From Mageeibacillus sp. UBA6980 (lineage in GTDB: Bacteria; Bacillota; Clostridia; Saccharofermentanales; Saccharofermentanaceae): a DNA stretch of 64,000 bases. The translations under genes were made by a program, and so were the position numbers. The notes below the pieces were generated by a model. It made no database searches. It had not been told where the DNA came from and saw nothing but the letters and a program-made list of their open reading frames with translations. Position 1 is the first letter of the stretch. Each line of letters begins with the position of its first letter. Below, one piece after another: positions 51,111 through 59,989 of this stretch. The stretch is taken from positions 1-64,000 of the forward strand of contig DJYK01000010.1 in assembly GCA_002450095.1 (NCBI GenBank), in the 5' to 3' direction.

Positions 51111-52271
51111 TCAACGCTCCGTCTGTTCTGTTTCCTCGGTTTCTGTTTCTACGGTCTGATCCGATTCCTCGTCAGATTCCGTTTCTTCAGTCTCCTCGGT
51201 CTCTTCTGCCTCCGGTTCATCATCTTCTGCTTCATCCTCGGAAGGTGCTGCGGAAATATCAAAGACTATTCTTGCATATCTTGTGAGGTAGTCGCTGTAA
51301 TCCGCCATATCTGCCGTATACACATCTTCGCCGTCTTCGGTTGCAACGATCACGGAAGATATCATTTCTCCGTCTTCGGTCAATTCGGTGCCGATGAATA
51401 ATATCTCATAATCTTCGGCAGTATCTCTTCTGTCAGGAGTCTCGTCTGCAATATCCTGAGCGATCTTTGCATAGAGTGCATCGATGTCATTAAACAGCAT
51501 ATCGGGGAATACTATCTGTCCTGTGTAGAGATCAAAAGTTATATACTCAGTATATGTAAGAGCATCCTGCTCTTCTGTCTCCTGCCCGTAGCTCATTCTT
51601 ACTCCGAGAAGTCTCCCGTTGAAATAATACTGATACTCTACAAATACGGTTATCGTATCCGGCGTTGTATCGGGATCGAGTTCATAAGCGGCATACTGTT
51701 CATTTACTATACGGTTATAGACGCCCTCGGCTTCAAGATAGAAAGCGTCGAGCATCAGGTTTACTGATGTTACCGGTGCCGAATCTTCTTCAGAAGACAG
51801 AAGCATTCTGTTGCCTGTAAACTCAGCGAGGACGATATCATCATCATCCGTGGCATGTGCAGACTCGGAAAAAGCCTCATCTTCAACTGTGATCGTTCCG
51901 CTTAATTCATCCTCCGTAAGGTCCGAGAAATCCACTCTCTGCGGAACCGGTGTAGGCGAAGGAGTTGCCGTAGGAGAAGGGACGGCCGTAGGAGTCGGAG
52001 TTGCCGTAACTTCGGGTTCGGTCTCTGCTATGGTTTCCGTCGTCTCAGTAGTCTCATCGATCGATGTTTCTATAACAACAGTCTCCGTCGCTTCGGGCTG
52101 TACACTGCCGTTTCCGGTCTGATTGCTTATGACCGTATTAAGATTGTTTCCCAACTCGGAAAAAGCATTGCCTATGCCGTCTACATTTACGGAGCATGCG
52201 CTCATTAAGACCGTTCCTGCCATGATCGATGACAGCAGAACGGTTAACTTATTCTTCCTCATTCCATTCAT
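51111..52271 (-). CDS. RsiV/DUF3298-like lipoprotein
   Basis: A 386-residue lipoprotein (leader ends LMSAC, Cys26). A long linker rich in T, E and P (TPTPTAVPSPTATPSPTPVP) leads to a domain with VNLMLDAFYLEAEGVYNRIVNEQY and YITFDLYTGQIVFPDMLF, resembling the DUF3298 domain of RsiV-type proteins. The last 50 residues are almost wholly acidic (EETEETEETESDEESD). It has no membrane helix besides the leader, so it is not a classical anti-sigma factor. It ends the CbiG-to-lipoprotein operon and lies 72 bases after the MacB-like gene. Confidence 0.65.
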   Translation of the reverse strand: MNGMRKNKLTVLLSSIMAGTVLMSACSVNVDGIGNAFSELGNNLNTVISNQTGNGSVQPEATETVVIETSIDETTETTETIAETEPEVTATPTPTAVPSPTATPSPTPVPQRVDFSDLTEDELSGTITVEDEAFSESAHATDDDDIVLAEFTGNRMLLSSEEDSAPVTSVNLMLDAFYLEAEGVYNRIVNEQYAAYELDPDTTPDTITVFVEYQYYFNGRLLGVRMSYGQETEEQDALTYTEYITFDLYTGQIVFPDMLFNDIDALYAKIAQDIADETPDRRDTAEDYEILFIGTELTEDGEMISSVIVATEDGEDVYTADMADYSDYLTRYARIVFDISAAPSEDEAEDDEPEAEETEETEETESDEESDQTVETETEETEQTER

Positions 52272-52343
52272 AGGATCTGCCTCCCGAAATTATAATATTT
52301 TTATTTAATTATACTTTTGAAGATATAACCGTATGTTTCATTT

Positions 52344-53618
52344 TCAAGACATTTTGCGGTAGCGAAGCACTGACTGAACACCGCCTGTTATAAGCAGCAC
52401 GAATCCGGCGATAACCGATAATTCATCTGCGAACATATGCTGCGTAGTAAGTTGAGCCGCTTTTTCCCAATAAGGAAATTCATACACCGACAATCTTGAA
52501 GAAGTCTTACCTATCGGCAACATGTATTTCCATGTATCGATCAGATTAAATCTTCCTGTATTGCTCAGCAGATAGAAATTCGGTTCTGCCGGAGTATATG
52601 ACGCCATCGAATTGCTCATATCGCTTTTGGCAACACCTCTGATAACCTCAGGGAGCATTGCTTCGTAACACATAACAGCCATTTCCGGACGAACACTTGG
52701 TTCTGAGTTTTCAGGAGCGTTAGCAGGGCTGCTTGGTGATGTCCCCGAAGGTGTCGGAGTCGGAGTAGTATTGTTGCCGGATGAAGCCGTAGCCGAACGC
52801 GAATTATCATTGCCGGAGTCCGTAAGCGGCGCCCATGATTCCATAGCGGTAAAATATATGTATACTCTCGGATCCAGTGTTCCGGTCGCCCTCGACATCG
52901 AATCAGATAATTCGGATACGACTCCTATGATCGTAAACTCCTGCCCCCACAGGCTCAGTTTGTTTCCGATTACATCGTAGGATTTATAGAACTTCCAAGC
53001 AAGTACATCATTGATCACTATCTGTCTTGCATCGTCCAATACCTCGGGAAGGAATCCCCCTGACATATATCTGAAAGGATGGAATGCGGGAAAATTACCT
53101 TCGACCGCTACGATGTTACAGGGACTTGTCATTGCGGAAGTTGAATTTACTCCGTCGAGAGGAACAGTCTGGATGTTTCCGTCAAGGAAAGACGACATAC
53201 AGTCTTCCCAGCCGTGCGGTCTGCCGTCCGTACCGAGACCGGACTTGCTTTGCGATCCTCTGCCGGAATCGGCGAGGTTCTGAAGATTCGTCCTGATCTC
53301 TATGATATCGGCTCTTTTCAATGACACGCCTGAATTGATGTATACGGGAGGAGTCAATGCTCCGCCCGGTCTTGCGCCTCTCGCATAAACCGACATATGC
53401 CGGTATCCCAATTCCGAATCGGAAGCCCAATAAACGTTCATATGCTGATCCGGTCTTTTATGGTTCAGATAAATATATCTGCCGATACCGAGCGAAGTCA
53501 GAAACAGTCCTGCCAATAACAGCCAGAAGTGAGAGACCATGATTATCCTCTTCACCTTTCTTCTGTTATTGCGGTACAGGTCTTTGAAATATCTTCTTAT
53601 CTTACCTTGAGCTGCCAT
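52344..53618 (-). CDS. MacB periplasmic-core-like membrane protein
   Basis: A 424-residue protein with one N-terminal helix (FWLLLAGLFLTSLGIGRYIYL) and one C-terminal helix (LSVIAGFVLLITGGVQSVL). The domain between contains FLPEVLDDARQIVINDVLAWKF and DVIGNKLSLWGQEFTIIGVV, the hallmark of the MacB core domain of ABC-type efflux permeases. The three-helix FtsX permease block is missing, and there is no ATPase gene nearby. A TPTPTP linker interrupts the domain. It follows the adaptor gene by nine bases, so the pair likely forms an adaptor-core assembly of unknown cargo. Confidence 0.65.
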   Translation of the reverse strand: MAAQGKIRRYFKDLYRNNRRKVKRIIMVSHFWLLLAGLFLTSLGIGRYIYLNHKRPDQHMNVYWASDSELGYRHMSVYARGARPGGALTPPVYINSGVSLKRADIIEIRTNLQNLADSGRGSQSKSGLGTDGRPHGWEDCMSSFLDGNIQTVPLDGVNSTSAMTSPCNIVAVEGNFPAFHPFRYMSGGFLPEVLDDARQIVINDVLAWKFYKSYDVIGNKLSLWGQEFTIIGVVSELSDSMSRATGTLDPRVYIYFTAMESWAPLTDSGNDNSRSATASSGNNTTPTPTPSGTSPSSPANAPENSEPSVRPEMAVMCYEAMLPEVIRGVAKSDMSNSMASYTPAEPNFYLLSNTGRFNLIDTWKYMLPIGKTSSRLSVYEFPYWEKAAQLTTQHMFADELSVIAGFVLLITGGVQSVLRYRKMS

Positions 53619-53627
53619 AGATCCGCC

Positions 53628-55475
53628 TTAAGTCTGATTTGAACTGAAGTCCTCGAGTCGCACTCTGTCTCCGTTATGCAGAGGAACATCACTTCTTGTA
53701 ACTACCATTGCCCCGTCAAGACCTTCTCCGGTAATAGCCGCGAACGCACCCGATCTTGCCTCGACCGTAACACTTACCCTGCGAACTACATATCGGTCGC
53801 CCAAAGGTCCGGATGACTTATCGACAACAAATACAAACTGACCGGCGTTATCTTCACTTACGGCACTCGAGGCAACGACATGATCGTATGTTGAGTTTCC
53901 TCTGTCTGCAGTTACCGTAATCGATTCGCCCGGCCACAACTGACTTGATGAGGTAACCGCACACTTTACGATACGGTTTCCTCTGGGGTTATTGGCATCA
54001 GGTTTGATGTTTGTGATAACGATGCTGCTGATGTAGTAGTAGTTGCTTGTAAACTGCTGACCTACTGCCATGCTCTGAGCAACATTAGTGGGGAATGTAA
54101 AAGAGACAGAGAACGTGCTGTTTTCCGGAACTATTGTAAAGATAACTGCCTGTTCGGTAAGCTTGTCACCTGCTACTGCGACCATATTGTATACATAACC
54201 GTCGGCAGGAGCCACTATCGTTGTCTGCTCAAGTCTCTGTCTTGTCTTCTCTATCTTCGATTCCAGATCTGCGATCTGTGCTTCTCTTTCCTCTATCGCG
54301 AACTGGGCCGTAAGAGCTGCTACATTTGCATTTGCCTGTGCATCCGAGAGTGCTATCTGAGCAGAATTCAAAGCAGCCTGTGCATCAGCTACAGTATCTT
54401 GTGCAGCATATGTGCTGGGCAAAGCTTCAGCCTGAGTTATGGCCGTCTGCGCTGCCGTTACGGCAGCCTGTGCGGCAGCCAATTGGGACGAATATCCGGT
54501 CAGCCTGTTCTGGGCATCGGCAAGCTGTCCCTGAAGCTGAGCGATCTGGTTTACTATCGTCGCCCTGTCAGTTGAAGTATCGGCAATGGATGCAGGAATT
54601 GGTGTAGGTGCCGCCGTGGCGGAAGTAGCAGACGTCTCAGAAGGTGCAGTTGTAGTCGCGCTTGTTTCCGAACTTTCGGAAGTCCCTGTGCTTGCGTCCG
54701 CTGCGGAGCCTGCGGCATTGGGATCTGCCGGTGTATCCGGATCGGCAGGATCGGAAGGATCATTCTTTCCAATCGTTACCATGCCGGGGTGAGCATTCAC
54801 GGACGGCACAGTCGTGGGTATTACAACATTCGCGGTTCCGTCTATTACGGCAAGCCTTGCATACAGGCCTGCAAGCTGTGTATTGATATACTCTACCGAT
54901 GCTGATGCCGATGCGACCTGTGCCTGAAGTGCATTCACGGCAGCCTGATTCGCAAGGAGGACCTGCTGAGCCGCAGCGATCGTCTCATCACGGGTCGTAG
55001 CAGAATTAAGATTGGCCTGAGCTTCGGCAAGCGCTCTCTCGGCAGTTCTGATCGCCAGATTCTGAGCCGTCAGATCGGCAGAATGATTAGGAGTCATCTG
55101 TGCGGTTTCCTGTTGATGCTGTAAAGAAACTAGCTGCTGCTCGAGCTGGGTCAATTCGGACATATCCTCAACAGGCTGTAAAGTCAGGATCACATCTCCT
55201 TCGGAAACCTGATCATAATTTGAACACATAACCTGATCAACAACTCTTCCCTCTAATCCCTTAACTTCTATCTGATTATCAGACACAAGCTGTCCGGTAG
55301 CATTGTTGGTATAAGACAGATTACCGCGCATTGCGTTGGATGTTACTACCAGAGGGATAGTCGCATTCATTATCGTATTCGAAAAGAATGTCAGCACCGC
55401 AAGTACGGCGATAAATCCGATCATGGCCTTAATGACCCATTTACGACTACCCTTTGTGCTCTCGTGTTTCTTCAT
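53628..55475 (-). CDS. HlyD/MacA-family membrane fusion (adaptor) protein
   Basis: A 615-residue adaptor with one N-terminal helix (AMIGFIAVLAVLTFFSNTIM), a barrel-sandwich half (GQLVSDNQIEVKGLEGRVV), a long alpha-hairpin (about residues 105-410) and the second half (TIVAPADGYVYNMVAVAGDKL). Inside the hairpin is a low-complexity insertion of about 90 residues (SSETSATTTAPSETSATSAT and similar), unlike standard adaptors, where the hairpin is a rigid coiled coil. It starts 12 bases after a sugar permease gene. Confidence 0.85.
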   Translation of the reverse strand: MKKHESTKGSRKWVIKAMIGFIAVLAVLTFFSNTIMNATIPLVVTSNAMRGNLSYTNNATGQLVSDNQIEVKGLEGRVVDQVMCSNYDQVSEGDVILTLQPVEDMSELTQLEQQLVSLQHQQETAQMTPNHSADLTAQNLAIRTAERALAEAQANLNSATTRDETIAAAQQVLLANQAAVNALQAQVASASASVEYINTQLAGLYARLAVIDGTANVVIPTTVPSVNAHPGMVTIGKNDPSDPADPDTPADPNAAGSAADASTGTSESSETSATTTAPSETSATSATAAPTPIPASIADTSTDRATIVNQIAQLQGQLADAQNRLTGYSSQLAAAQAAVTAAQTAITQAEALPSTYAAQDTVADAQAALNSAQIALSDAQANANVAALTAQFAIEEREAQIADLESKIEKTRQRLEQTTIVAPADGYVYNMVAVAGDKLTEQAVIFTIVPENSTFSVSFTFPTNVAQSMAVGQQFTSNYYYISSIVITNIKPDANNPRGNRIVKCAVTSSSQLWPGESITVTADRGNSTYDHVVASSAVSEDNAGQFVFVVDKSSGPLGDRYVVRRVSVTVEARSGAFAAITGEGLDGAMVVTRSDVPLHNGDRVRLEDFSSNQT

Positions 55476-55487
55476 AAGCTCCTCCCT

Positions 55488-56549
55488 TTATTTGACTCCG
55501 GACCTGGATATTCCTTCTACGAGGTATTCTTCACCCCAAAGGAATATCAGCAAAGGCGGAATCATGTACAACGCAGATGCGGCAAATGCTATGCCTATCT
55601 CCGCTTCGTTTATCTGAGAAAGGAAAACCGACATCGGTTGTTTATCGGCATCCGTGAGCAGTACGATAGGCTGCTCGACCATGTTCCAGTAATCGATAAA
55701 AAGCAATATCGTAAGCGCAAAGATAGCATTCTTACAAAGCGGAACCGCTATCTTTGTGAATATCTGCCATTCGGTGGCGCCGTCGAGTTTGGCGGCTTCG
55801 ATATAAGCGATCGGGATCTGTCTCATATACTTGGTCAGAAGGAAGATCGCGAATGTTGAGAAGATTCCAGGCAGGATGATAGCCCATCTCGTGTTAAGTA
55901 TCCCGAGCTGTTCCGATATCATGTAGTTCGGAACAAGGGTGACCTGGAAAGGCATGAGCATGAGAATGATATACGAGAAGAACAGTATCTCTCTTCTCTT
56001 TCTTCTGTATCTTGCAAAACTGTAAGCCGCAAGACAGGACACGATCATCTGTCCGATAACGATAGGCACAACGAGGATGATGGAGTTCCAGAATTTAAGA
56101 AGATAGGTCGGACTCATGATAAGAAGATTCTTATACTGCTCGATCGTTACCCTCTGGGGAACCAGAGTCAGCGTCGGAGACGAAGCAAGATAGGACGCAC
56201 CGTTCTTGGCGTGACCTGACAAACTTTGGAAGATTATTCCGTAGTTGCTGTTGATCTCGGAAGAGGACATAAACGAATTCAGGAACGTATAAAAGACCGG
56301 AACGATCGCAAGCAGGGAAACTATGCTCGCAACGGTAACTCCGAGCACCAATGTGATCGTGTTCCTGATCTGCTTCTGTTTTCTGACGCGCTTGGACCAA
56401 AGTCTCTGTTTCTTAAAAAACTCGTCCCTCTCACTCTCGTCCATCTTCTCGAAGAAGGACGGCTCATGCACATAATGAGTAAAGACCTTACGTCTGGCTA
56501 AGGTCGCCTCGTCTCTTCTTTTCTGTTGAAGGGCCTTCTGATCTTCCAT
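55488..56549 (-). CDS. Sugar ABC transporter permease (MalG type)
   Basis: A 353-residue CUT1 permease with an unusual charged cytoplasmic N-terminal extension of about 65 residues (KRRDEATLARRKVFTHYVHEP). Six helices follow. The EAA loop is YIEAAKLDGATEWQIFTKIAVPL, and the end EYLVEGISRSGVK is typical. The start at 56549 follows GGAGGG by seven bases and lies two bases after the partner permease stop. A further 26 upstream codons read into that gene and are rejected. Confidence 0.9.
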   Translation of the reverse strand: MEDQKALQQKRRDEATLARRKVFTHYVHEPSFFEKMDESERDEFFKKQRLWSKRVRKQKQIRNTITLVLGVTVASIVSLLAIVPVFYTFLNSFMSSSEINSNYGIIFQSLSGHAKNGASYLASSPTLTLVPQRVTIEQYKNLLIMSPTYLLKFWNSIILVVPIVIGQMIVSCLAAYSFARYRRKRREILFFSYIILMLMPFQVTLVPNYMISEQLGILNTRWAIILPGIFSTFAIFLLTKYMRQIPIAYIEAAKLDGATEWQIFTKIAVPLCKNAIFALTILLFIDYWNMVEQPIVLLTDADKQPMSVFLSQINEAEIGIAFAASALYMIPPLLIFLWGEEYLVEGISRSGVK

Positions 56550-56551
56550 TA

Positions 56552-57562
56552 TCAGCCCTCCACATCGGAATCGAACTTCGATTCCGCAAAGAACAGAACA
56601 CCGACTATAACTATCATAACGATACACATGATCATAGCGCCGGATGAGAGCTTGTTATATTCGAGGTTGGTAAATGCGTTGTTCATAAAGTGCTGCAGCA
56701 TATAGAGCGTGCGGTACGGATGATTTCCGGTAAGAAGATAGACTTCACGGAATATCTTAAACGAATTGATAAGAGACATGATCGCTACAAAGAAGATCGT
56801 GGGAGAAAGGAAGTACATCTTGATAGCAAAAAACCTCTTTATTGAACCTGCTCCGTCCATCATCGCCGACTCGAGTATCTCTTCATCGATACTGTTAAGG
56901 GCAGCGAGGAAAAGGACCATGTTATAGCCGAGATTCTTCCAAAGGAACAACAGAAGAATGACTATCTGCGCATAGTCTGACTTAAGCCAGTCGATCATCG
57001 TCGGTTCAAAAAGCTTATATAACCCCCATCCGTTCGCCACTCCGTTATAGCTGAAGAAGACCTGCCAAATAAGGACAACGGAGGCAACCGGAACCATCAT
57101 GGGATTCAAAAGGATGCTTCTGAACCAGCTTTGTGCCGGGATCTTCGAATTAAGAAGTATTGCAAGAAGAAGCGCGAGAATTACCGACAGAGGGACCGCA
57201 ATTCCCGAGAATGCCAAAGTATTCTTGGCAGCATCGATAAAGGCATCGTTCGTAAGAACTCTCTCGTAATTGGCAAAGCCTACGAATTCCGGGTTATTGG
57301 AAGATCTCTGGAACGATGTCTTAAGGATCATGAGTAAGGGCAGGAAAAAGAAGACCATGACACCGACGAGACTGGGCGTAAGGTACCCCGTGAACATAAA
57401 CCAGTCCTTGATCTTTCTTCTTCTGTGGAAACGCTTCTTGTTTTCCTTCATGCGGGCAATATGCTCGGCATCGAAAGGAGCCGGCTCGTTAGAAACCGGC
57501 TTGTCTTCCTTTACTTTTTCAGTAGATTTTCTGCTCTGTCTTGTTTCTTCCGAAGATGACAT
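56552..57562 (-). CDS. Sugar ABC transporter permease (MalF type)
   Basis: A 336-residue CUT1 permease with a charged N-terminal extension (about 50 residues), then six helices (LTPSLVGVMVFFFLPLLMIL first). FVGFANYERVL follows helix 1 in the normal place, so this one has no giant insertion. The EAA loop reads EEILESAMMDGAGSIKRFFAI. It begins 12 bases after the large binding-protein gene. No ATPase is encoded nearby. Confidence 0.9.
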   Translation of the reverse strand: MSSSEETRQSRKSTEKVKEDKPVSNEPAPFDAEHIARMKENKKRFHRRRKIKDWFMFTGYLTPSLVGVMVFFFLPLLMILKTSFQRSSNNPEFVGFANYERVLTNDAFIDAAKNTLAFSGIAVPLSVILALLLAILLNSKIPAQSWFRSILLNPMMVPVASVVLIWQVFFSYNGVANGWGLYKLFEPTMIDWLKSDYAQIVILLLFLWKNLGYNMVLFLAALNSIDEEILESAMMDGAGSIKRFFAIKMYFLSPTIFFVAIMSLINSFKIFREVYLLTGNHPYRTLYMLQHFMNNAFTNLEYNKLSSGAMIMCIVMIVIVGVLFFAESKFDSDVEG

Positions 57563-57574
57563 ATCCGGATAGTA

Positions 57575-59956
57575 TTAACCTCTCTCGTTAAGTATTGTCT
57601 GGATTCTGTCTTCCATAACGGGGATAATCTGATCCAACGTCTTCTGTCCCTCGAAGAATGCAGGCATCTCCTCCCTGATAATGGAGTTGATGGAGCCGTC
57701 ATTTGAATACCAACCTGTAAGGTCTTCGATAACACCTGTGAGCTGACCGATCACGGCCTCATCCATCAATGTCGGATTGATCCCGTTTTCTCTGAGCCAT
57801 GACTCCGACTCGGAATCGATCATACGCTGGATCTGCATATTCTGTCTTCTGATATGTGTTGTTCCTGCAGTCTCGAATGCAACACGGTTAACAGGAATTC
57901 CGGCCTGAAGTGCATATATTTCCTGTGAAGATTCGCCAAGCAACGAAGTAACGAACACTTTGCAGCCTTCGACCGAATCAGACTGAGCGGAGATTGCTAT
58001 AGAATCCGATCCCTGCATTATCGGACCTCTGCCGTCATAGGTAGGGATACCGAGCAATACATGATTTCCGTCGCCTACGGCGTTAAAGTAGCCTACAACA
58101 TTGTCTATTGTTGTAACGCTTGCTGCCGGTTCCTCATAAAAGTACTCGCCTTCAGAGTCTTCGAGAATATCATTGACGCTTGTATTGGCAAAATCGGCCA
58201 AAGCTCTGAAAGCTTCAGTATCACAATTTACCGTTCCGTCTGCAATGAACTGATCCCACATGCAGTTAAGGGAATTGATAAAGAAGTCCAGACGGCCCTT
58301 GCCTATGGGATCCGTACCGTTGCACGGACCTGAAACAAATTCTCCGTACTGGTCGAATGTGAAGCCTACCTGACCGACATCGACATTTGAACTGTCAGTA
58401 ACGATACCTCTTATCGTAAATGAGAGAGGTATCTGATAAAGCTTGCCGTCATCTTCGGAAGCCGCATCAAAAACATTGGTGAAATATGAATCAGAGCCGA
58501 AATTCTCACTTACGAATGAGCTCAGATCCAAAAGATAATCGTCATCATTGAGCATTCCGAACTGCTGTCCGTTGATTATGATGTCAGGTCCCGTTCCGGA
58601 CATGATATCGATAGCGAGCTGATTTCCAAGATCCAGGGCCTCGGCCTCTGATTCAGAGTTCTCGGCATCGATGAGTGCATAATAGTCAGTGTTAAGCTTG
58701 ATAAAGTAATCAGGATTTGATTCGTTAAACTCACATACGGCATTACAAAGAGCATATGAATAAGCCTGAACCGATGCCGCATCGATTATGGTCTTTCCTG
58801 CATTAGGATTCGTATCGGCTCTGTCAAAGACACATATCTTCGCGATAGCGGGAGAATCGGTATCCGTCATAGGAGTATATGCACTGCCGGACATAATAAC
58901 CTGATCCTCTGTAACCAATACAGGAGTGAAGTTTCCGAGTTCATACATATTCGCGTTGGAATTTGTATAAAGGAATACGGGGTCAAGAGAACGGTTATCG
59001 TAATTAATGCGGTATATACCGTTGGTATTCTTAACGATCGAACCATAGCCTTCAACGGTGCAGATGTTGTAATAATCATCAGACAGCCATGTCATGTCGC
59101 CGTTATCCTGTGTCAATGTCATCGTTCCGAAATCGATAACGAAGTACAGATTCTCCTGGTCTTCGCCGTAATCCGATTTGGCGCATACCAAGGCTCTGTT
59201 ATCTCCGACATCGATGATCGTATTGATATCCCATACATTAGAGGAAGGGAAAATGGTCCGAAGATCAAATTCATTAACATTGCCGTTATCATCGACCACT
59301 TCAAGGACATAAGATGTTACGCCGCTTCTCTCGTCATTTATCCAGAACTTTCTGATCGTGTAATTACCGACCCTTTCAGAAGGCTCTTCGGTCGCTCCTT
59401 CGGCGGTCAGAGTTGCTACATAATCTTCAGCAGGAAGTTCTTCGGGATCGCTTACCGTTCCAGTCTCAAAATCGATATCGGATCTGTAATTTGTCTGAGT
59501 ATCGGCCTCAAAATCGTTATATTCCAGATTGACATAATAGCCCTGATCATTCTTGACGATACTGTTGATAAAAGGCCTGTGGTCACGGTCATAACCTGCA
59601 AGAAGATTCACCAGATCTATTGAAGTAACGATATTTCCCTGTCTGTCTACCAATTCGATATTATCGACACGGTATTCTTCATAGTCGTCATGCTCATAAT
59701 CAAAGTTACTCGGCAGAGGTCTCTCACCCATAAAGCGGTATACGAACATATCTTCGTATACACCGAGGTACTGATAATAAGAGAAGGTGTACTGGGAATA
59801 ATCAACCTCTTCTCCGATGGTGAGAGAGGTCATATTAAACCAGGGATCGTCTGCCGAGATCGTATCTCCGCCCCCTCTCTTTTTACATCCTGCGAACATC
59901 GGGATCATCATAGCTATAGCCAATCCGGCTGCCACAATTCTTGTTAACTTTTTCAT
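57575..59956 (-). CDS. Oversized substrate-binding lipoprotein with extra N-terminal domain
   Basis: A 793-residue lipoprotein (leader ends MFAGC, Cys24), nearly twice the size of usual sugar-binding proteins. Residues about 40-390 form a beta-rich domain with propeller-like features (YVLEVVDDNGNVNEFDLR, ENLYFVIDFGTMTLTQDNG, NTNGIYRINYDNRSL). The binding domain proper follows (NPDYFIKLNTDYYALID, DIMSGTGPDIIINGQQFGML, MQGSDSIAISAQSDSVEG). The start at 59956 follows AAGGAAG; an upstream start would disturb the signal peptide. It heads the transporter genes and lies 33 bases after the CbiG-like gene. Confidence 0.82.
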   Translation of the reverse strand: MKKLTRIVAAGLAIAMMIPMFAGCKKRGGGDTISADDPWFNMTSLTIGEEVDYSQYTFSYYQYLGVYEDMFVYRFMGERPLPSNFDYEHDDYEEYRVDNIELVDRQGNIVTSIDLVNLLAGYDRDHRPFINSIVKNDQGYYVNLEYNDFEADTQTNYRSDIDFETGTVSDPEELPAEDYVATLTAEGATEEPSERVGNYTIRKFWINDERSGVTSYVLEVVDDNGNVNEFDLRTIFPSSNVWDINTIIDVGDNRALVCAKSDYGEDQENLYFVIDFGTMTLTQDNGDMTWLSDDYYNICTVEGYGSIVKNTNGIYRINYDNRSLDPVFLYTNSNANMYELGNFTPVLVTEDQVIMSGSAYTPMTDTDSPAIAKICVFDRADTNPNAGKTIIDAASVQAYSYALCNAVCEFNESNPDYFIKLNTDYYALIDAENSESEAEALDLGNQLAIDIMSGTGPDIIINGQQFGMLNDDDYLLDLSSFVSENFGSDSYFTNVFDAASEDDGKLYQIPLSFTIRGIVTDSSNVDVGQVGFTFDQYGEFVSGPCNGTDPIGKGRLDFFINSLNCMWDQFIADGTVNCDTEAFRALADFANTSVNDILEDSEGEYFYEEPAASVTTIDNVVGYFNAVGDGNHVLLGIPTYDGRGPIMQGSDSIAISAQSDSVEGCKVFVTSLLGESSQEIYALQAGIPVNRVAFETAGTTHIRRQNMQIQRMIDSESESWLRENGINPTLMDEAVIGQLTGVIEDLTGWYSNDGSINSIIREEMPAFFEGQKTLDQIIPVMEDRIQTILNERG

Positions 59957-59989
59957 ACTCTTCCTTTCTTGCCGATATAAAATCCGCAT

